Shown here: piece by piece, positions 45,626 to 55,069 of the stretch
How positions within the stretch are numbered: position 1 is the stretch's first letter
How the letters are laid out: the number at the start of each line of letters is the position of its first letter
Assembly: GCF_003177035.1 (NCBI RefSeq)
Contig: NZ_CP029488.1
Span: forward strand, 434,001 to 498,000
Length of the DNA stretch: 64,000 nucleotides
Source: Salinisphaera sp. LB1
GTDB taxonomy: Bacteria > Pseudomonadota > Gammaproteobacteria > Nevskiales > Salinisphaeraceae
Direction of reading: 5' to 3'
Made by a program: the position numbers and the translations under genes
Notes under the pieces: generated by a model
Databases searched by the model: none
Told to the model about the DNA's origin: nothing
Seen by the model: only the letters and a program-made list of their open reading frames with translations

Positions 45626-47176
45626 TCAGCGCTTCATGGAGTCGAAGAACTCGGCGTTGGTCTTGGTCTGCTTCATGCGATCGATGAGCAGCTCCATGGC
45701 CGCCAGGTCGTCCATGCCATGCAGGAGCTTGCGCAGCACCCACATGCGCTGCAATTCGTCCTGCGGGACCATCTTCTCTTCGCGACGGGTGCCGGACCGA
45801 TTGACGTGAATGGCCGGATAGACCCGCTTCTCGGCGATACGGCGATCCAGATGAATCTCCATGTTGCCGGTGCCCTTGAACTCCTCGTAGATGACTTCGT
45901 CCATCTTGGAGCCGGTCTCGATCAGCGCGGTGGCCATGATGGTCAGGCTGCCGCCCTCTTCCACGTTACGCGCGGCACCAAAGAAGCGCTTGGGCTTCTG
46001 CAGCGCGTTGGCGTCCACGCCACCCGTGAGCACCTTGCCGGACGACGGCGCAACCGTGTTGTAGGCCCGGGCCAGACGGGTGATGGAGTCGAGCAGGATC
46101 ACGACATCCTTCTTGTGCTCGACCAGACGCTTGGCCTTCTCGATCACCATGTCGGCGACCTGGACATGGCGGGAGGCGGGCTCGTCGAAGGTCGACGACA
46201 CCACTTCGCCGCGTACGCCACGCTCCATCTCGGTCACTTCCTCGGGCCGCTCGTCGATCAGCAGCACGATGAGATGACAGTCCGGATGATTATGCGCGAT
46301 CGACTGGGCGATGTTCTGCATCATCATCGTCTTGCCGGCCTTGGGCGGCGAGACGATCAGGCCGCGCTGGCCCTTGCCGAAGGGCGCAACCAGGTCGATG
46401 GTGCGCGCGGTGATGTCTTCGGTCGAACCGTTGCCGAGTTCCATGTGCAACCGTTCGGTCGGAAACAGCGGCGTCAGGTTCTCGAACAGCACCTTGCCCT
46501 TGGATTTCTCGGGCGGATCCTCGTTGATGTCATCGACCTTGAGCAGCGCGAAGTAGCGCTCCGATTCCTTCGGCGGCCGAATACGCCCGCGGATGTTGTC
46601 GCCCGTGCGCAGCGAAAAGCGCCGGATCTGGCTGGGCGAGACATAGATATCGTCCGGGCCGGCCATGTAGGACGACTCGTTCGAGCGCAGAAAGCCGAAG
46701 CCATCGGACAGGATCTCGAGCACGCCGTCGCCGTAGATGCGCTCACCGGACCTGGCATGCGCCTTGAGCATGGCGAAGATGAGGTCCTGCTTGCGCAGCC
46801 GCGAGATATTGTCCAGGTCCATGTCCTGGGCCATCTCCATCAACTCGGCGGCCGTCTTGCGCTTGAGTTCGGTCAGATTGAGAATCGGTCCATCCCCGGC
46901 GACGCCGGCATAGGCTTCGAATTCCGCCTCGTCGATGTCCTCGTTGGGCGGATTGTTCGGCCCCTTGTTACCGCCGGACCGACCGCGATTCCCGCTGCTG
47001 CTCTTCTTATTATTATTATTATTATTGTTGTTGTTACCAGAGCCGCCGCCATTGCTGTTCTTGCGACGCCGGCCTCGACGGTTGTTGTTGCCGCCGTTGC
47101 CGCCGGTACCACCGTTGTTGTTATTCGAAGGGGTGGAATCCTTGGACTGGCGTTCTTCAACAGTTTCTTCGGACAC
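45626..47176 (-). CDS. rho: Transcription termination factor Rho with Asn-rich N-terminal extension
   Basis: A 516-residue hexameric RNA helicase that ends transcription. The canonical Rho starts near residue 99 ([19 protein letters not shown]) and has the RNA-binding [18 protein letters not shown], Walker [15 protein letters not shown], and [14 protein letters not shown]. The preceding 98 residues are low-complexity: 24 Asn in residues 18-78, including nine in a row, mixed with Gly, Arg and Lys. The start is uncertain: GTG 47176 (VSEETVEE) is used, but GTG 47272 is also in frame; neither has a clear Shine-Dalgarno. It follows trxA on the same strand, a common gammaproteobacterial order. Confidence 0.95.
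   Translation of the reverse strand: MSEETVEERQSKDSTPSNNNNGGTGGNGGNNNRRGRRRKNSNGGGSGNNNNNNNNNKKSSSGNRGRSGGNKGPNNPPNEDIDEAEFEAYAGVAGDGPILNLTELKRKTAAELMEMAQDMDLDNISRLRKQDLIFAMLKAHARSGERIYGDGVLEILSDGFGFLRSNESSYMAGPDDIYVSPSQIRRFSLRTGDNIRGRIRPPKESERYFALLKVDDINEDPPEKSKGKVLFENLTPLFPTERLHMELGNGSTEDITARTIDLVAPFGKGQRGLIVSPPKAGKTMMMQNIAQSIAHNHPDCHLIVLLIDERPEEVTEMERGVRGEVVSSTFDEPASRHVQVADMVIEKAKRLVEHKKDVVILLDSITRLARAYNTVAPSSGKVLTGGVDANALQKPKRFFGAARNVEEGGSLTIMATALIETGSKMDEVIYEEFKGTGNMEIHLDRRIAEKRVYPAIHVNRSGTRREEKMVPQDELQRMWVLRKLLHGMDDLAAMELLIDRMKQTKTNAEFFDSMKR
47006..47036 (-). repeat. AAC/AAT trinucleotide microsatellite inside rho
   Basis: Nine consecutive Asn codons, three AAC then about six AAT in the coding direction, form an AT-rich simple repeat in a GC-rich gene. 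In-frame slippage here would change the length of the Asn tract without disrupting the frame. Confidence 0.75.
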
Positions 47177-47287
47177 GGTTATATACGCTCGTTCGGGATA
47201 TGTCGTCGCCGGGTCGGGCAACGATTCAAGGATGGATGTTCGATGCGTGCCGCCAATCGCCCTCGGCGGCACGCGGGTCGAATCAGA

Positions 47288-47614
47288 CTAGATATGCTGA
47301 TCGACGAATTCGGCAAGCTGGCTCTTGGAGACAGCGCCGACCTTGGTGCCGGCCACTTCGCCGTCCTTGAACAGCATCAGGGTCGGAATACCGCGAATAC
47401 CATAGCGCGGCGGGGTGTCGGGGTTTTCGTCGACATTAAGCTTGGCGATCGTCAGCTTGCCTTCGTATTGATCGGCGAGCTCGTCGAGCACCGGGGCGAT
47501 CTGCTTGCATGGACCACACCACTCGGCCCAGTAATCGACCAGGACAGGGCCCTTGGCCGACAGCACGTCGTTTTCAAAGCTGTCGTCACTGACTTTGACG
47601 ATATTTTCACTCAT
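47288..47614 (-). CDS. trxA: Thioredoxin
   Basis: A 108-residue thioredoxin 1 with the active site WCGPCK (about 31-36), [22 protein letters not shown], and the cis-Pro loop [15 protein letters not shown] Shine-Dalgarno-like GAGG precedes the ATG. It sits upstream of rho on the same strand with a long leader region between them. Confidence 0.97.
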   Translation of the reverse strand: MSENIVKVSDDSFENDVLSAKGPVLVDYWAEWCGPCKQIAPVLDELADQYEGKLTIAKLNVDENPDTPPRYGIRGIPTLMLFKDGEVAGTKVGAVSKSQLAEFVDQHI

Positions 47615-47767
47615 GGAGCGTCCTCACATCCGAGCAGGACAAATATGGAATCGGGTTGATCGGCTTTCGATCCGTCGAAGGAGCAAAGCCTCAAACACCT
47701 AACTAAGGGCGCGGGAAAAGTTTGCAAGCTTGCGAAGCCCTGCGACCCGGTCGTCACGGCTACAAAC

Positions 47768-47890
47768 TGTTATAGTGCGGGTTGCACAAAACAAGCGCCG
47801 GAAAGCGAGTTGATGCAACTCGAGCGTGCAACGGTTTGTTGCATGCATAATCTTCGCTTGTATTGGAGCTAATCTCAAGCATTTTTTCAA
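47768..47890 (+). ncRNA. Candidate intergenic small RNA upstream of rhlB
   Basis: An extended -10 promoter element (TGTTATAGT, 47768-47776) would start a transcript near 47783. It contains a 7-bp hairpin with a 3-nt loop (47806-47822), then an 8-bp hairpin (47825-47845, CGTGCAAC/GTTGCATG with one G-U). A short GCTTG/CAAGC stem leads into T6 (47882-47887), with a second T-run just after. The arrangement resembles a Hfq-type small RNA of about 105 nt. No -35 hexamer is convincing. The remaining DNA to rhlB (47900-48215) is GC-rich with no recognised gene. Confidence 0.3.
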
Positions 47891-48215
47891 CCCTTTTTTT
47901 CCGGGCCCTGTTCATGTTTCGTACGAGATCCGCGCCGCGGGCGCTGATCCTGCCCGGCGTGGCGCGGGCGGCCGAGCATGGCCGCACCGCGCGCGATGCC
48001 GGCCCGACGGCGTTGTGGCGCTGCTTGTTTACAGGCGGACACCACGCCGCCGGACAACGCCGATACGGCCGCAATGCATCGTTGCGGCGCGCCTGTGCGG
48101 GCCTACACTGTGTCCGCAGCACCAAACAAGGCCTGCCGTGTCATCGATGTGAAGCGGGCGCGAACGGAACTTCAAACAGCCCTTAAACCGCCGACCCCGG
48201 CGCGATGAGAATTCA

Positions 48216-49532
48216 ATGAGCGATACCGAAACAGTCGACGACGCCACCCCGCGCAAGCTGGTCACCGACACCCGCCTCGACGCGCTCGGCCTGCATGACA
48301 GCATTGTATCGGGTCTGAACACGCGGGGCTTTACCCATGCCACCCCGATCCAGGCCGAGACCCTGCCGCTGGCGCTCGCCGGCGTCGACATTGCCGGCCA
48401 GGCGCATACCGGCACCGGCAAGACCGCCGCTTTCCTGCTGGCCACCCTCGACCGGCTGATCCGGCAGGCGCCGGAACCCAGCGAGCATGCCCCCTCCGGC
48501 GCGGCACAGCCCCGAGCCCTGATTCTGGCACCGACGCGCGAGCTGGCCGACCAGATCTATCAGGATGCGTTGCCGCTGGCTGCCGACACAGGCCTTAAAT
48601 GCGTGGTCTGTTATGGCGGGACGGGCTACGACACCCAGCGCGAGGCGATCGCGGCAGGCGTGGATATCCTGATCGGCACGCCGGGCCGCTTGATCGACTA
48701 TTACAAGCAGAAGATCTATACGCTCAAGGCGATCGAGGTCGCCGTGCTGGACGAGGCCGATCGCATGTTCGACCTCGGCTTCATCGACGATATCCGCTAC
48801 ATGTTACGCAAGATGCCGCCCCCCGGGCGGCGCCAGAACCTGCTGTTCTCGGCCACCCTGTCGCATCGCGTACTCGAGCTCGCCTACGAGCACATGAACG
48901 ATCCGAAGCTGGTACGCACCGATACCGAAACGGTCAATATCGGCGCCATCGAGCAGAAGCTCTATCACGTCTCCAAGGACGACAAGCTCGCACTGCTGAT
49001 CGGCGTCCTGCGGCGCATCGGCGACGGGCGCACGCTGATCTTCATCAATACCAAGCGCATGGCCGAGCGCATTCAGGACACGCTGATCGCCAATGGCTTC
49101 AATGCGGCGACCCTGTCCGGCGACGTGGCACAGAACAAGCGGCTGCGCCTGCTGGAGGAATTCAAGACCGGCCAACTCCCGATCATGGTCGCCACCGACG
49201 TCGCGGCCCGCGGCCTGCACATCCCGGATGTGTCGCATGTGATCAACTTCGATCTGCCGCAGGACGCCCAGGACTACGTCCATCGCATCGGCCGGACGGC
49301 ACGGGCCGGCAACACCGGGCAGGCCATCTCCTTCGCCTGCGAGGAGTACGTCTACTCGCTGCCCGACATCGAGGCCTACATCGAGCACAAGATCGATGCC
49401 GAGATGCCGACCGAGGACGCGTTCGTGCGCGATTACACCCGCGCGCCGCAGCGCAAGCGCAAGCCGCGCAGCGGCGGCAACAACCGGCGGCGCGGCGGTA
49501 ACGGCAATCGGCGATCCCCGGGCGGCCGCTGA
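48216..49532 (+). CDS. rhlB: DEAD-box RNA helicase RhlB
   Basis: 438 residues. Q motif FTHATPIQAETLPLALAG, motif I AHTGTGKTAAF, Ia PTRELADQI, II VLDEADRMFDLGF, III SATLS, V ATDVAARGLHI, VI HRIGRTARAG. The Arg/Gly/Asn-rich tail (KRKRKPRSGGNNRRRGG) binds RNA or RNase E. The location on the other side of trxA-rho, divergent, is where rhlB lies in E. coli. Confidence 0.94.
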   Translation: MSDTETVDDATPRKLVTDTRLDALGLHDSIVSGLNTRGFTHATPIQAETLPLALAGVDIAGQAHTGTGKTAAFLLATLDRLIRQAPEPSEHAPSGAAQPRALILAPTRELADQIYQDALPLAADTGLKCVVCYGGTGYDTQREAIAAGVDILIGTPGRLIDYYKQKIYTLKAIEVAVLDEADRMFDLGFIDDIRYMLRKMPPPGRRQNLLFSATLSHRVLELAYEHMNDPKLVRTDTETVNIGAIEQKLYHVSKDDKLALLIGVLRRIGDGRTLIFINTKRMAERIQDTLIANGFNAATLSGDVAQNKRLRLLEEFKTGQLPIMVATDVAARGLHIPDVSHVINFDLPQDAQDYVHRIGRTARAGNTGQAISFACEEYVYSLPDIEAYIEHKIDAEMPTEDAFVRDYTRAPQRKRKPRSGGNNRRRGGNGNRRSPGGR

Positions 49533-49609
49533 TTGGCCGCATACGGCTTGTGCCCGATAACAGGGCCGGTATGATGCAGTGTTTTACTGCGAACGTTACT
49601 GCCTAGGCC

Positions 49610-50410
49610 ATGGAGATCACCCGCGAACTGCTTGACGCCGTCTGTCGCATCGCCGTCGAGGCCGGCGCCAGGACGCTGCCGATCTACCGCAGCGATTTCG
49701 ACGTCATCACCAAGGACGACGACAGCCCGCTGACCCAGGCCGACCTCGCCGCACACCGCGTGATCGCCGCCGAATTGTCGGCCCTGACCCCGGACACGCC
49801 CCAGCTGTCCGAGGAAGGCGCCGACATCGACTACGACACGCGCTCGGAATGGCGCGAGTACTGGCTGGTCGATCCGCTGGACGGGACCAAGGAATTCGTC
49901 AATCGCAACGATCAGTTCACCGTCAATATCGCACTGATCAAGGACGGCCGGCCGGTATTGGGCGCCGTCTATGCGCCGGCACTCGATACGCTGTGGTTCG
50001 GCGCGAACGGCCTCGGTGCCTTCCGCCGCGAGGGCGACGGCGAAATCCAGCCCATCCGGGTCAGCCCGGCCCACATGGATAAACCGCGTATTCTGGTGTC
50101 GCGCTCGCATCGCTCGGACGCCATCGAACGCCTGCTGGCCGATATGGACGACTACGAACCCGTGAGCATGGGCTCGTCGCTGAAATTCTGCGTAATCGCG
50201 GAGGGCGCGGCCGATTTCTATCCCCGGCTCGGCCCCACCAGCGAATGGGATACCGCGGCCGGTCACGCCGTGCTCAAGGCCGCCGGCGGCCAGGTCACCG
50301 ATGCCCGCGGCCGGCCATTGCGCTACAACGAAACCGACAGTCTGCTCAACGACTGGTTCATCGCCTACGGCGACGCGAGCCACGACTGGCTGGCCTACGT
50401 TCCCAAATAG
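49610..50410 (+). CDS. cysQ: 3'(2'),5'-bisphosphate nucleotidase CysQ
   Basis: A 266-residue inositol-monophosphatase-fold enzyme removing PAP formed in sulfate assimilation. Metal-binding signatures: LSEEGADIDYDTR, WLVDPLDGTKEFVNRNDQFTVNIALI, and SEWDTAAGHAVLKAAGGQV. Functionally related to cysJI on the left of the window. The gene converges with the universal stress protein. Confidence 0.94.
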   Translation: MEITRELLDAVCRIAVEAGARTLPIYRSDFDVITKDDDSPLTQADLAAHRVIAAELSALTPDTPQLSEEGADIDYDTRSEWREYWLVDPLDGTKEFVNRNDQFTVNIALIKDGRPVLGAVYAPALDTLWFGANGLGAFRREGDGEIQPIRVSPAHMDKPRILVSRSHRSDAIERLLADMDDYEPVSMGSSLKFCVIAEGAADFYPRLGPTSEWDTAAGHAVLKAAGGQVTDARGRPLRYNETDSLLNDWFIAYGDASHDWLAYVPK

Positions 50411-50433
50411 GACCGCGGTACGAAACCGGGGTG

Positions 50434-50883
50434 TCAGGTTTCGATTGACGGATCCTGGGCGATCAGCAGGCTGCAATCGAGCCGGTCGAGCAACGAGGCC
50501 CCGACCGAGCCCTGCCACCAGCGCGCGAGGACGCCCCGCCGCTGATGCCCCACGATCACCAGATCCACGGCGAGCTCACTCGCCAGTTTCGCGATCTGAT
50601 GGGCAGGCTCGCCCACCCGGACATAACCCTGGGCGTCGATCCCCTTGGCCTTGAGCATGTCCACCCCCTCGGCCAGGATATTCTCCACCCGCTCACGCTC
50701 GGACTCGTACATGCTTTCGGTGTAAAACCCCTCGGCGGCAGCCACCGCGCCCGTCAACGGTACGACGGCCAGCAGATGCGTCCGGACCTCGCCCGCACCG
50801 AGCAGCGGCAACGACCGGCGCAAAGCGATCCGCCCCTGTTCGCTGCCGTCGTAGGCCAGAAGAATGGTGTCGAAGTTCTGCAT
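50434..50883 (-). CDS. Universal stress protein (UspA family)
   Basis: 149 residues. N-terminal TILLAYDGSEQGRIALRRSLPLL and the ATP-binding GHQRRGVLARWWQGSVGASLL (G-2x-G-9x-G-S variant). The ATG at 50883 gives the canonical MQNFDTILLAYDGS start; the frame is open further upstream. The 519 bp between it and the lactonase gene hold no recognised gene. Confidence 0.88.
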   Translation of the reverse strand: MQNFDTILLAYDGSEQGRIALRRSLPLLGAGEVRTHLLAVVPLTGAVAAAEGFYTESMYESERERVENILAEGVDMLKAKGIDAQGYVRVGEPAHQIAKLASELAVDLVIVGHQRRGVLARWWQGSVGASLLDRLDCSLLIAQDPSIET

Positions 50884-50946
50884 AAGGCCCTGGCGAACCA
50901 TCAAGTCTGTAATTGCTTGATACCACGCTCCGGCCCCTCCCGTCAT

Positions 50947-51402
50947 TTAACCGTTTGTTTACCCCAAGCTGGGCCGGCTGGCGGCAGCCGTCATTTCGAT
51001 CCGGGACTGAACGGCAACGGATTTCGGCGTGCCGTCGATGGAGCCGATATACCAGGCGCCCGGTCCCGCAAGCGTCACTCGCGCCGACTCGCCACCCGCC
51101 GAACGGTGCAGGCATGACACCGATGGGGCGCCCGATGGCGACAGTCGTTTTATCGCTCCGGCTTCGGTACCGATCGTTGTCTGGATAATCTATAGTCAAA
51201 CCGCCCGTAGACGAGTTCGCTGCATGGGCCCCGGCCCTGTTTCGAAGATATTCGAAGCCCGGAGGACAGCAACGAAAACCGCCGACTGACCCGGAAACCG
51301 CTCGGTTACCCGTCGGTTGCCGTCAACAACAGACCGTGTTGCCGCCGCTCATCGTCACAACACCCTTCGACCTCTGCATTCCGCCCCTGGAGATCAGACC
51401 CC
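50947..51402. other. Intergenic region upstream of the lactonase gene
   Basis: Divergent spacer between the stress protein and the metallo-beta-lactamase gene. An AT-rich patch around 51185-51200 (GGATAATCTATAGTC) could contain a -10 element, but no matched -35 was found. No ORF in this gap has family features. Confidence 0.3.
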
Positions 51403-52185
51403 ATGACAGGCGCATTACGCATCCGGCCACTGCTGACGGCCACCCATCGTTATGAAAAGACCGTGTCCACGCGCGGCCACGGCCGCGGCATCTACATCGA
51501 TGCCCCCATCCTGGCTTATCTGATCGAAACGCCCAACGGCCGCATCCTGTTCGATGTCGGCTGTGACTATCACAAGATCGCGACGCCGGAACTGCGCGCG
51601 CGTTATCTGGAACCGATGCGGCCGACCTTCGAAGTGCCCGAGATGTCGCAGACCCAGCGCATCCCCGAGTATCTTCGCCGCCTGAGCCTGACGGTAGCCG
51701 ATATCGATCTGGTCTTCCTCAGCCATCTGCACTTCGACCATGCCGGCGGGCTGTGCGATGTGCCCGGCTGCGAGGTGCATATTCATCGCGACGAAGTCGC
51801 GGCGGCGGACACCGGCGAGGTCAGCGGTATCTTCGCCGACGAAATCGCCGACCGTGAAAACTGGCGTATCCAGCCGGCGGAATACTCGCTTGCCCCCGGT
51901 ATCCGGGCGATCGAGACCCCGGGCCATACCGCCGGCCATATGTCGTTGTTGATCGAGCTGCCCAAAGGGCCACCGGTCATCCTGTGCGGCGACGCCGCGG
52001 ACCTGATGGAAAACCTGGACGAGGAAATCGCCCCGGGCTATTGCTGGCAGGATCGCGAAACCGACGCCGTCGACAGCATCCGACGGCTAAAGCAGTTGGC
52101 CACCAGCGAGGGCGCCGATCTCTGGCCCAATCACGACTTCGACTTCTATCGCACGCTACCGCCCTTTCCGGGCTTTCGTGAATGA
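51403..52185 (+). CDS. Metallo-beta-lactamase fold protein, N-acyl homoserine lactonase-like
   Basis: 260 residues. The dinuclear zinc motif is SHLHFDHAGGL (HxHxDH, about 107-117), then HTAGHMSLLIEL and GDAADLMENL; the first strand carries YLIETPNGRILFDVGC. The HLHFDHAGG form and the overall length match the AiiA/AttM lactonase group, which opens AHL rings, although related hydrolases share the motif. It stands alone, with no luxI/luxR nearby. Confidence 0.78.
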   Translation: MTGALRIRPLLTATHRYEKTVSTRGHGRGIYIDAPILAYLIETPNGRILFDVGCDYHKIATPELRARYLEPMRPTFEVPEMSQTQRIPEYLRRLSLTVADIDLVFLSHLHFDHAGGLCDVPGCEVHIHRDEVAAADTGEVSGIFADEIADRENWRIQPAEYSLAPGIRAIETPGHTAGHMSLLIELPKGPPVILCGDAADLMENLDEEIAPGYCWQDRETDAVDSIRRLKQLATSEGADLWPNHDFDFYRTLPPFPGFRE

Positions 52186-52287
52186 TCCGGGCGACTGCAA
52201 CCGCACTCTCGGGCTGCAAACCCGGCACGCCGCCTGTCCTCTTGCTTGAGCACCAGTCTCAAGGGCGCCGCATCGCACCGGCGATTC

Positions 52288-52980
52288 TCACCCGGGGCAT
52301 GGCCCGGCAACGTTCGGCGCCTCACAGAGTTGTCCGATGCGCCACGGATGGGTCGAACGCTCGATGCGCCATCCCTCGGCCGCACGGCCGACGTAGCTGA
52401 TCTCGGTGGCCGCCCGCTCGGCAAGCGCTGCGGTCGACAGTTCGTCGGGTGATGCCAGAAGCTCGTGATCGGCGCCCAGCAGCGGGCGGGGCCGGATCAG
52501 GAATGCGTGCGCCCCCTGCTGCAACCAGACCGGGAGGCCGGTTTCGTCCAGACGGGCGCTCTCGCTCGCGGCATCACCCGACGCCACCTTCTCCCAGCGT
52601 TCAAGATAGCGGCCATCCGGATGGCGTTCCTCGAGCAGACGGTCGGATAGAAACCGCATCGCGCCGATGTCCTTGTCCCGCCCCGGCGCCATATCCACCA
52701 GCCGGTGCCAGGTACAGAAACGGCCCTCGACAATGGTACGCCCGGCAAAGGCGGTCAGCCCGGCAATCCAGGCTAGCCGCGCACGATCACAGTCGGCGAG
52801 GCTATGGATGCCGGTGAAATCCGGGCTATCGACCGGTATCCGGAGATCGGCATGCCAGCAGGCCGTCTGCAGCCAATACACCTCGGTCGCCGTATCCTCC
52901 AGCAATGCACGGCCCGCGGCCGGCTCGACATAACGCCGGCGTCGCCACAGGCCGCGATAGTGCGCCGGGACCGCGCTCAC
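52288..52980 (-). CDS. Unrecognised protein coupled to the allophanate hydrolase operon
   Basis: 230 residues, no signal peptide or TM helix. By eye it has a lipocalin/HRI1-like pattern: GLWRRRRYVE, EVYWLQTACWHADLRIP, LTAFAGRTIVEGRFCTWHRLVDMAPGRDKDIGAM. Beta-rich strands are likely. The start is GTG at 52980, overlapping the stop of the 86-codon gene upstream (GTGA). It is the last gene of the minus-strand operon, ending about 100 bp from the convergent lactonase gene. The function is unknown. Confidence 0.65.
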   Translation of the reverse strand: MSAVPAHYRGLWRRRRYVEPAAGRALLEDTATEVYWLQTACWHADLRIPVDSPDFTGIHSLADCDRARLAWIAGLTAFAGRTIVEGRFCTWHRLVDMAPGRDKDIGAMRFLSDRLLEERHPDGRYLERWEKVASGDAASESARLDETGLPVWLQQGAHAFLIRPRPLLGADHELLASPDELSTAALAERAATEISYVGRAAEGWRIERSTHPWRIGQLCEAPNVAGPCPG

Positions 52981-53237
52981 GAAACGCCGCTACGGCGAGC
53001 GTAGCGGCCAGCGGTCGCCGTGATCCCGCCACGCGCCCGGCACGCCTGCCGAGGGTTGAAGATCCGGATGGCCCGAGCATGGAGAATCGTGCTGGCCTGC
53101 CGTGGTTCCCGGTTCGCTGCCCCATCCCGCGCGGCCCATGCAAACGCCTCGGCGCGGGCGTCGATAGCGCCACTGAGCAGATCGCCGATGTCGACAGCGG
53201 GAACGGTCGTGAAGCCGGCGGGCTGTCCGGGATTCAT
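52977..53237 (-). CDS. Small unrecognised protein between allophanate hydrolase and the 230-residue protein
   Basis: 86 residues (MNPGQPAGFTTVPAVDIGDLL...). The ATG overlaps the allophanate hydrolase TGA (TGATG) and its TGA overlaps the next GTG (GTGA), so both ends fit an operon chain. No signal peptide, TM segment or cysteine pattern; the middle (LLSGAIDARAEAFAWAARDGA) is helical, and the end (RARGGITATAGRYARRSG) is basic. It could be a shortened remnant of a longer gene. Coding is inferred mainly from the overlaps. Confidence 0.5.
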   Translation of the reverse strand: MNPGQPAGFTTVPAVDIGDLLSGAIDARAEAFAWAARDGAANREPRQASTILHARAIRIFNPRQACRARGGITATAGRYARRSGVS

Positions 53238-55069
53238 CAGCACGCCTCCTGCCCGGTCCGGGATGCCAGCCAGCCACGCCAACCGCCGTAGGTCGTGATT
53301 TCGATGACCTCACCCTGGGACTGCAGGGCTCCGGCGGCACAGATGAAACCGGTCACCGAACGGCCGTCCACGAGTTCGATGCGGCCCAGACCGAGGGGCG
53401 CTGGAATACCTGCAAGGAAGCTGCCGAGGCTGGCCATGGGCAGCCGCCACAATTCGACGGCGATCGCACGGCCCGTCTCGGCATCCTCGATCAGCGCCGG
53501 GCGCGGCGGCCGGTCGGCGGTGAGCGCGAACAATCGATAACGCGGCGCGGTTTTGGTAATCGCCGTACGCTTGCCGCCGCGCTCCACCAACTGATGGTTC
53601 AGGGCCAACCCGTCGAGATGAGCGCCGCAAACCGCGATTTCGAGCGTGCCATCGCTCGCCGCCGGCAACGCTGGCAGCGCCGGGCGCGCTTGGCCGGTCG
53701 CGCCGAGCGGCAGGGCCAGCCGTGCTTCCAGCGCGCGCGCCAGACTCAACAACGACAGATCGGCAAACGCCGGGCCGAACAGCGTCACCCCGCCCGGGCG
53801 CCCGTTGTCGCCGATCGCGACCGGCACGGCCAGTGCACTGTAATCGAGCAGGTTCATGAAATTGGTCCACGTGCCGAGCCGGGTATTGATTGCCAGCGGC
53901 TCGGCGGTCACCTCGGCCTTGCTCGGATGCGTCACAGTCGTCGGCGCGAGCATCACATCCACCGCGGCCAGCAGACGATCGGCCGCCCGCTTGTACTCGA
54001 CCAGGCGATAACCGGCATCGAAGACATCCAGCGCGCTCAGCGCCCGGCCGCCTTCGATCACCTGACGGGTGACCGGATGCAACGCCTCGGGCTCGCGCTC
54101 GATCAGCGTTCGCACTGCATGGTAGCGTTCGGCGACCCAGGGCCCGCCATAAAGCAGCTGCGCGGCCGCCAGCATCGGGCTGCAGTCGATCTCGACCGGT
54201 TCGCCACCGAGCGCGCGCAGTTGACCGATCGCCGTCTCCATGCAGTGGGTATAAGCGGCATCGGTCTGCCATTGCTCGCCCCGTGGCACACCGAAACGAA
54301 ATGACGCCGGCGCCTGACCATAGCACTGCCCGGCGACGGCGAAATCGTGGTGGCGCGACTCGGCGCAGTCGGCGTCGAAGACCGCCGCCACATCGAGAAT
54401 CGCCGCCGCATCGTCGGCGGTCAGCGCGAATAGACTGACGGTATCGATGCTGCGACAAGCCGGCACCACCCCGCGATTGCTCAGCAATCCCACGGTGGGC
54501 TTCAGGCCGAACAGATTGTTGAAACAGGCCGGCACCCGGCCGGAACCGGCGGTATCGGTACCCAGCGCAAAGCTGACCTGGCCGGCCGCGGTGGCCACCG
54601 CCGAACCGCTGCTGGAACCGCCCGGGATATAGTCGGGATCGAAGGCATTGCCCGGCACGCCGTATTCGGCCGGGGCGCGCTCGCCAACCAGGCCGGTCGC
54701 GAACTGATCGAGATTGGTCTTGCCGAGCGGAATCGCCCCGGCCGCGATCAGCTGCTCGACCACGAAGGCATGCCGCTCGGGCACATAGGCAAACGCCGGG
54801 CAGCCTGCCGTGGTCGGGATGCCGGCCAGGTCGATGTTGTCCTTGATCGCGAACGGCAGGCCATAAAGTGGCTTGCTGTCCGGCGATTCGCCGTCGAGCG
54901 CGGCCAGATAGGGTTCGAGCTCATCGGCGCTCAAGCGCCGGATCCAGGTCGGATCGGCGCCGCGCTCGGCGGCGTCGGCCAGAAGCCCGGCCACCAGCGT
55001 TCTCGGGGTGAGTTCGCCGCGGCGATAGGCGGCATGCAGCGTATGCTGGGTCAGATCGCGGCAGGTCAT
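53237..55069 (-). CDS. atzF: Allophanate hydrolase
   Basis: A 610-residue amidase-signature enzyme splitting allophanate into 2 NH3 and 2 CO2. The Ser-cisSer-Lys triad is in PFAIKDNID (Lys, about 77), PGGSSSGSAV (Ser), and GTDTAGSGRVPA (Ser nucleophile). The C-terminal domain (about 455-610) is the AtzF second domain, with AVCGAHLDGLALNHQLVERGG. The ATG at 55069 overlaps the carboxylase stop (ATGA); the longer frame upstream is a shadow of the carboxylase. Confidence 0.94.
   Translation of the reverse strand: MTCRDLTQHTLHAAYRRGELTPRTLVAGLLADAAERGADPTWIRRLSADELEPYLAALDGESPDSKPLYGLPFAIKDNIDLAGIPTTAGCPAFAYVPERHAFVVEQLIAAGAIPLGKTNLDQFATGLVGERAPAEYGVPGNAFDPDYIPGGSSSGSAVATAAGQVSFALGTDTAGSGRVPACFNNLFGLKPTVGLLSNRGVVPACRSIDTVSLFALTADDAAAILDVAAVFDADCAESRHHDFAVAGQCYGQAPASFRFGVPRGEQWQTDAAYTHCMETAIGQLRALGGEPVEIDCSPMLAAAQLLYGGPWVAERYHAVRTLIEREPEALHPVTRQVIEGGRALSALDVFDAGYRLVEYKRAADRLLAAVDVMLAPTTVTHPSKAEVTAEPLAINTRLGTWTNFMNLLDYSALAVPVAIGDNGRPGGVTLFGPAFADLSLLSLARALEARLALPLGATGQARPALPALPAASDGTLEIAVCGAHLDGLALNHQLVERGGKRTAITKTAPRYRLFALTADRPPRPALIEDAETGRAIAVELWRLPMASLGSFLAGIPAPLGLGRIELVDGRSVTGFICAAGALQSQGEVIEITTYGGWRGWLASRTGQEAC

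Noticed and set aside
52186-52287. Guanidine riboswitch near the guanidine operon
   Set aside because: This is the 3' end of the operon. The leader lies beyond position 64000, so no riboswitch can be assessed in the window.
53310-54458. 382-codon frame overlapping allophanate hydrolase
   Set aside because: Same strand, different phase; composition is Arg/Gly-rich and the amidase reading has all catalytic motifs.
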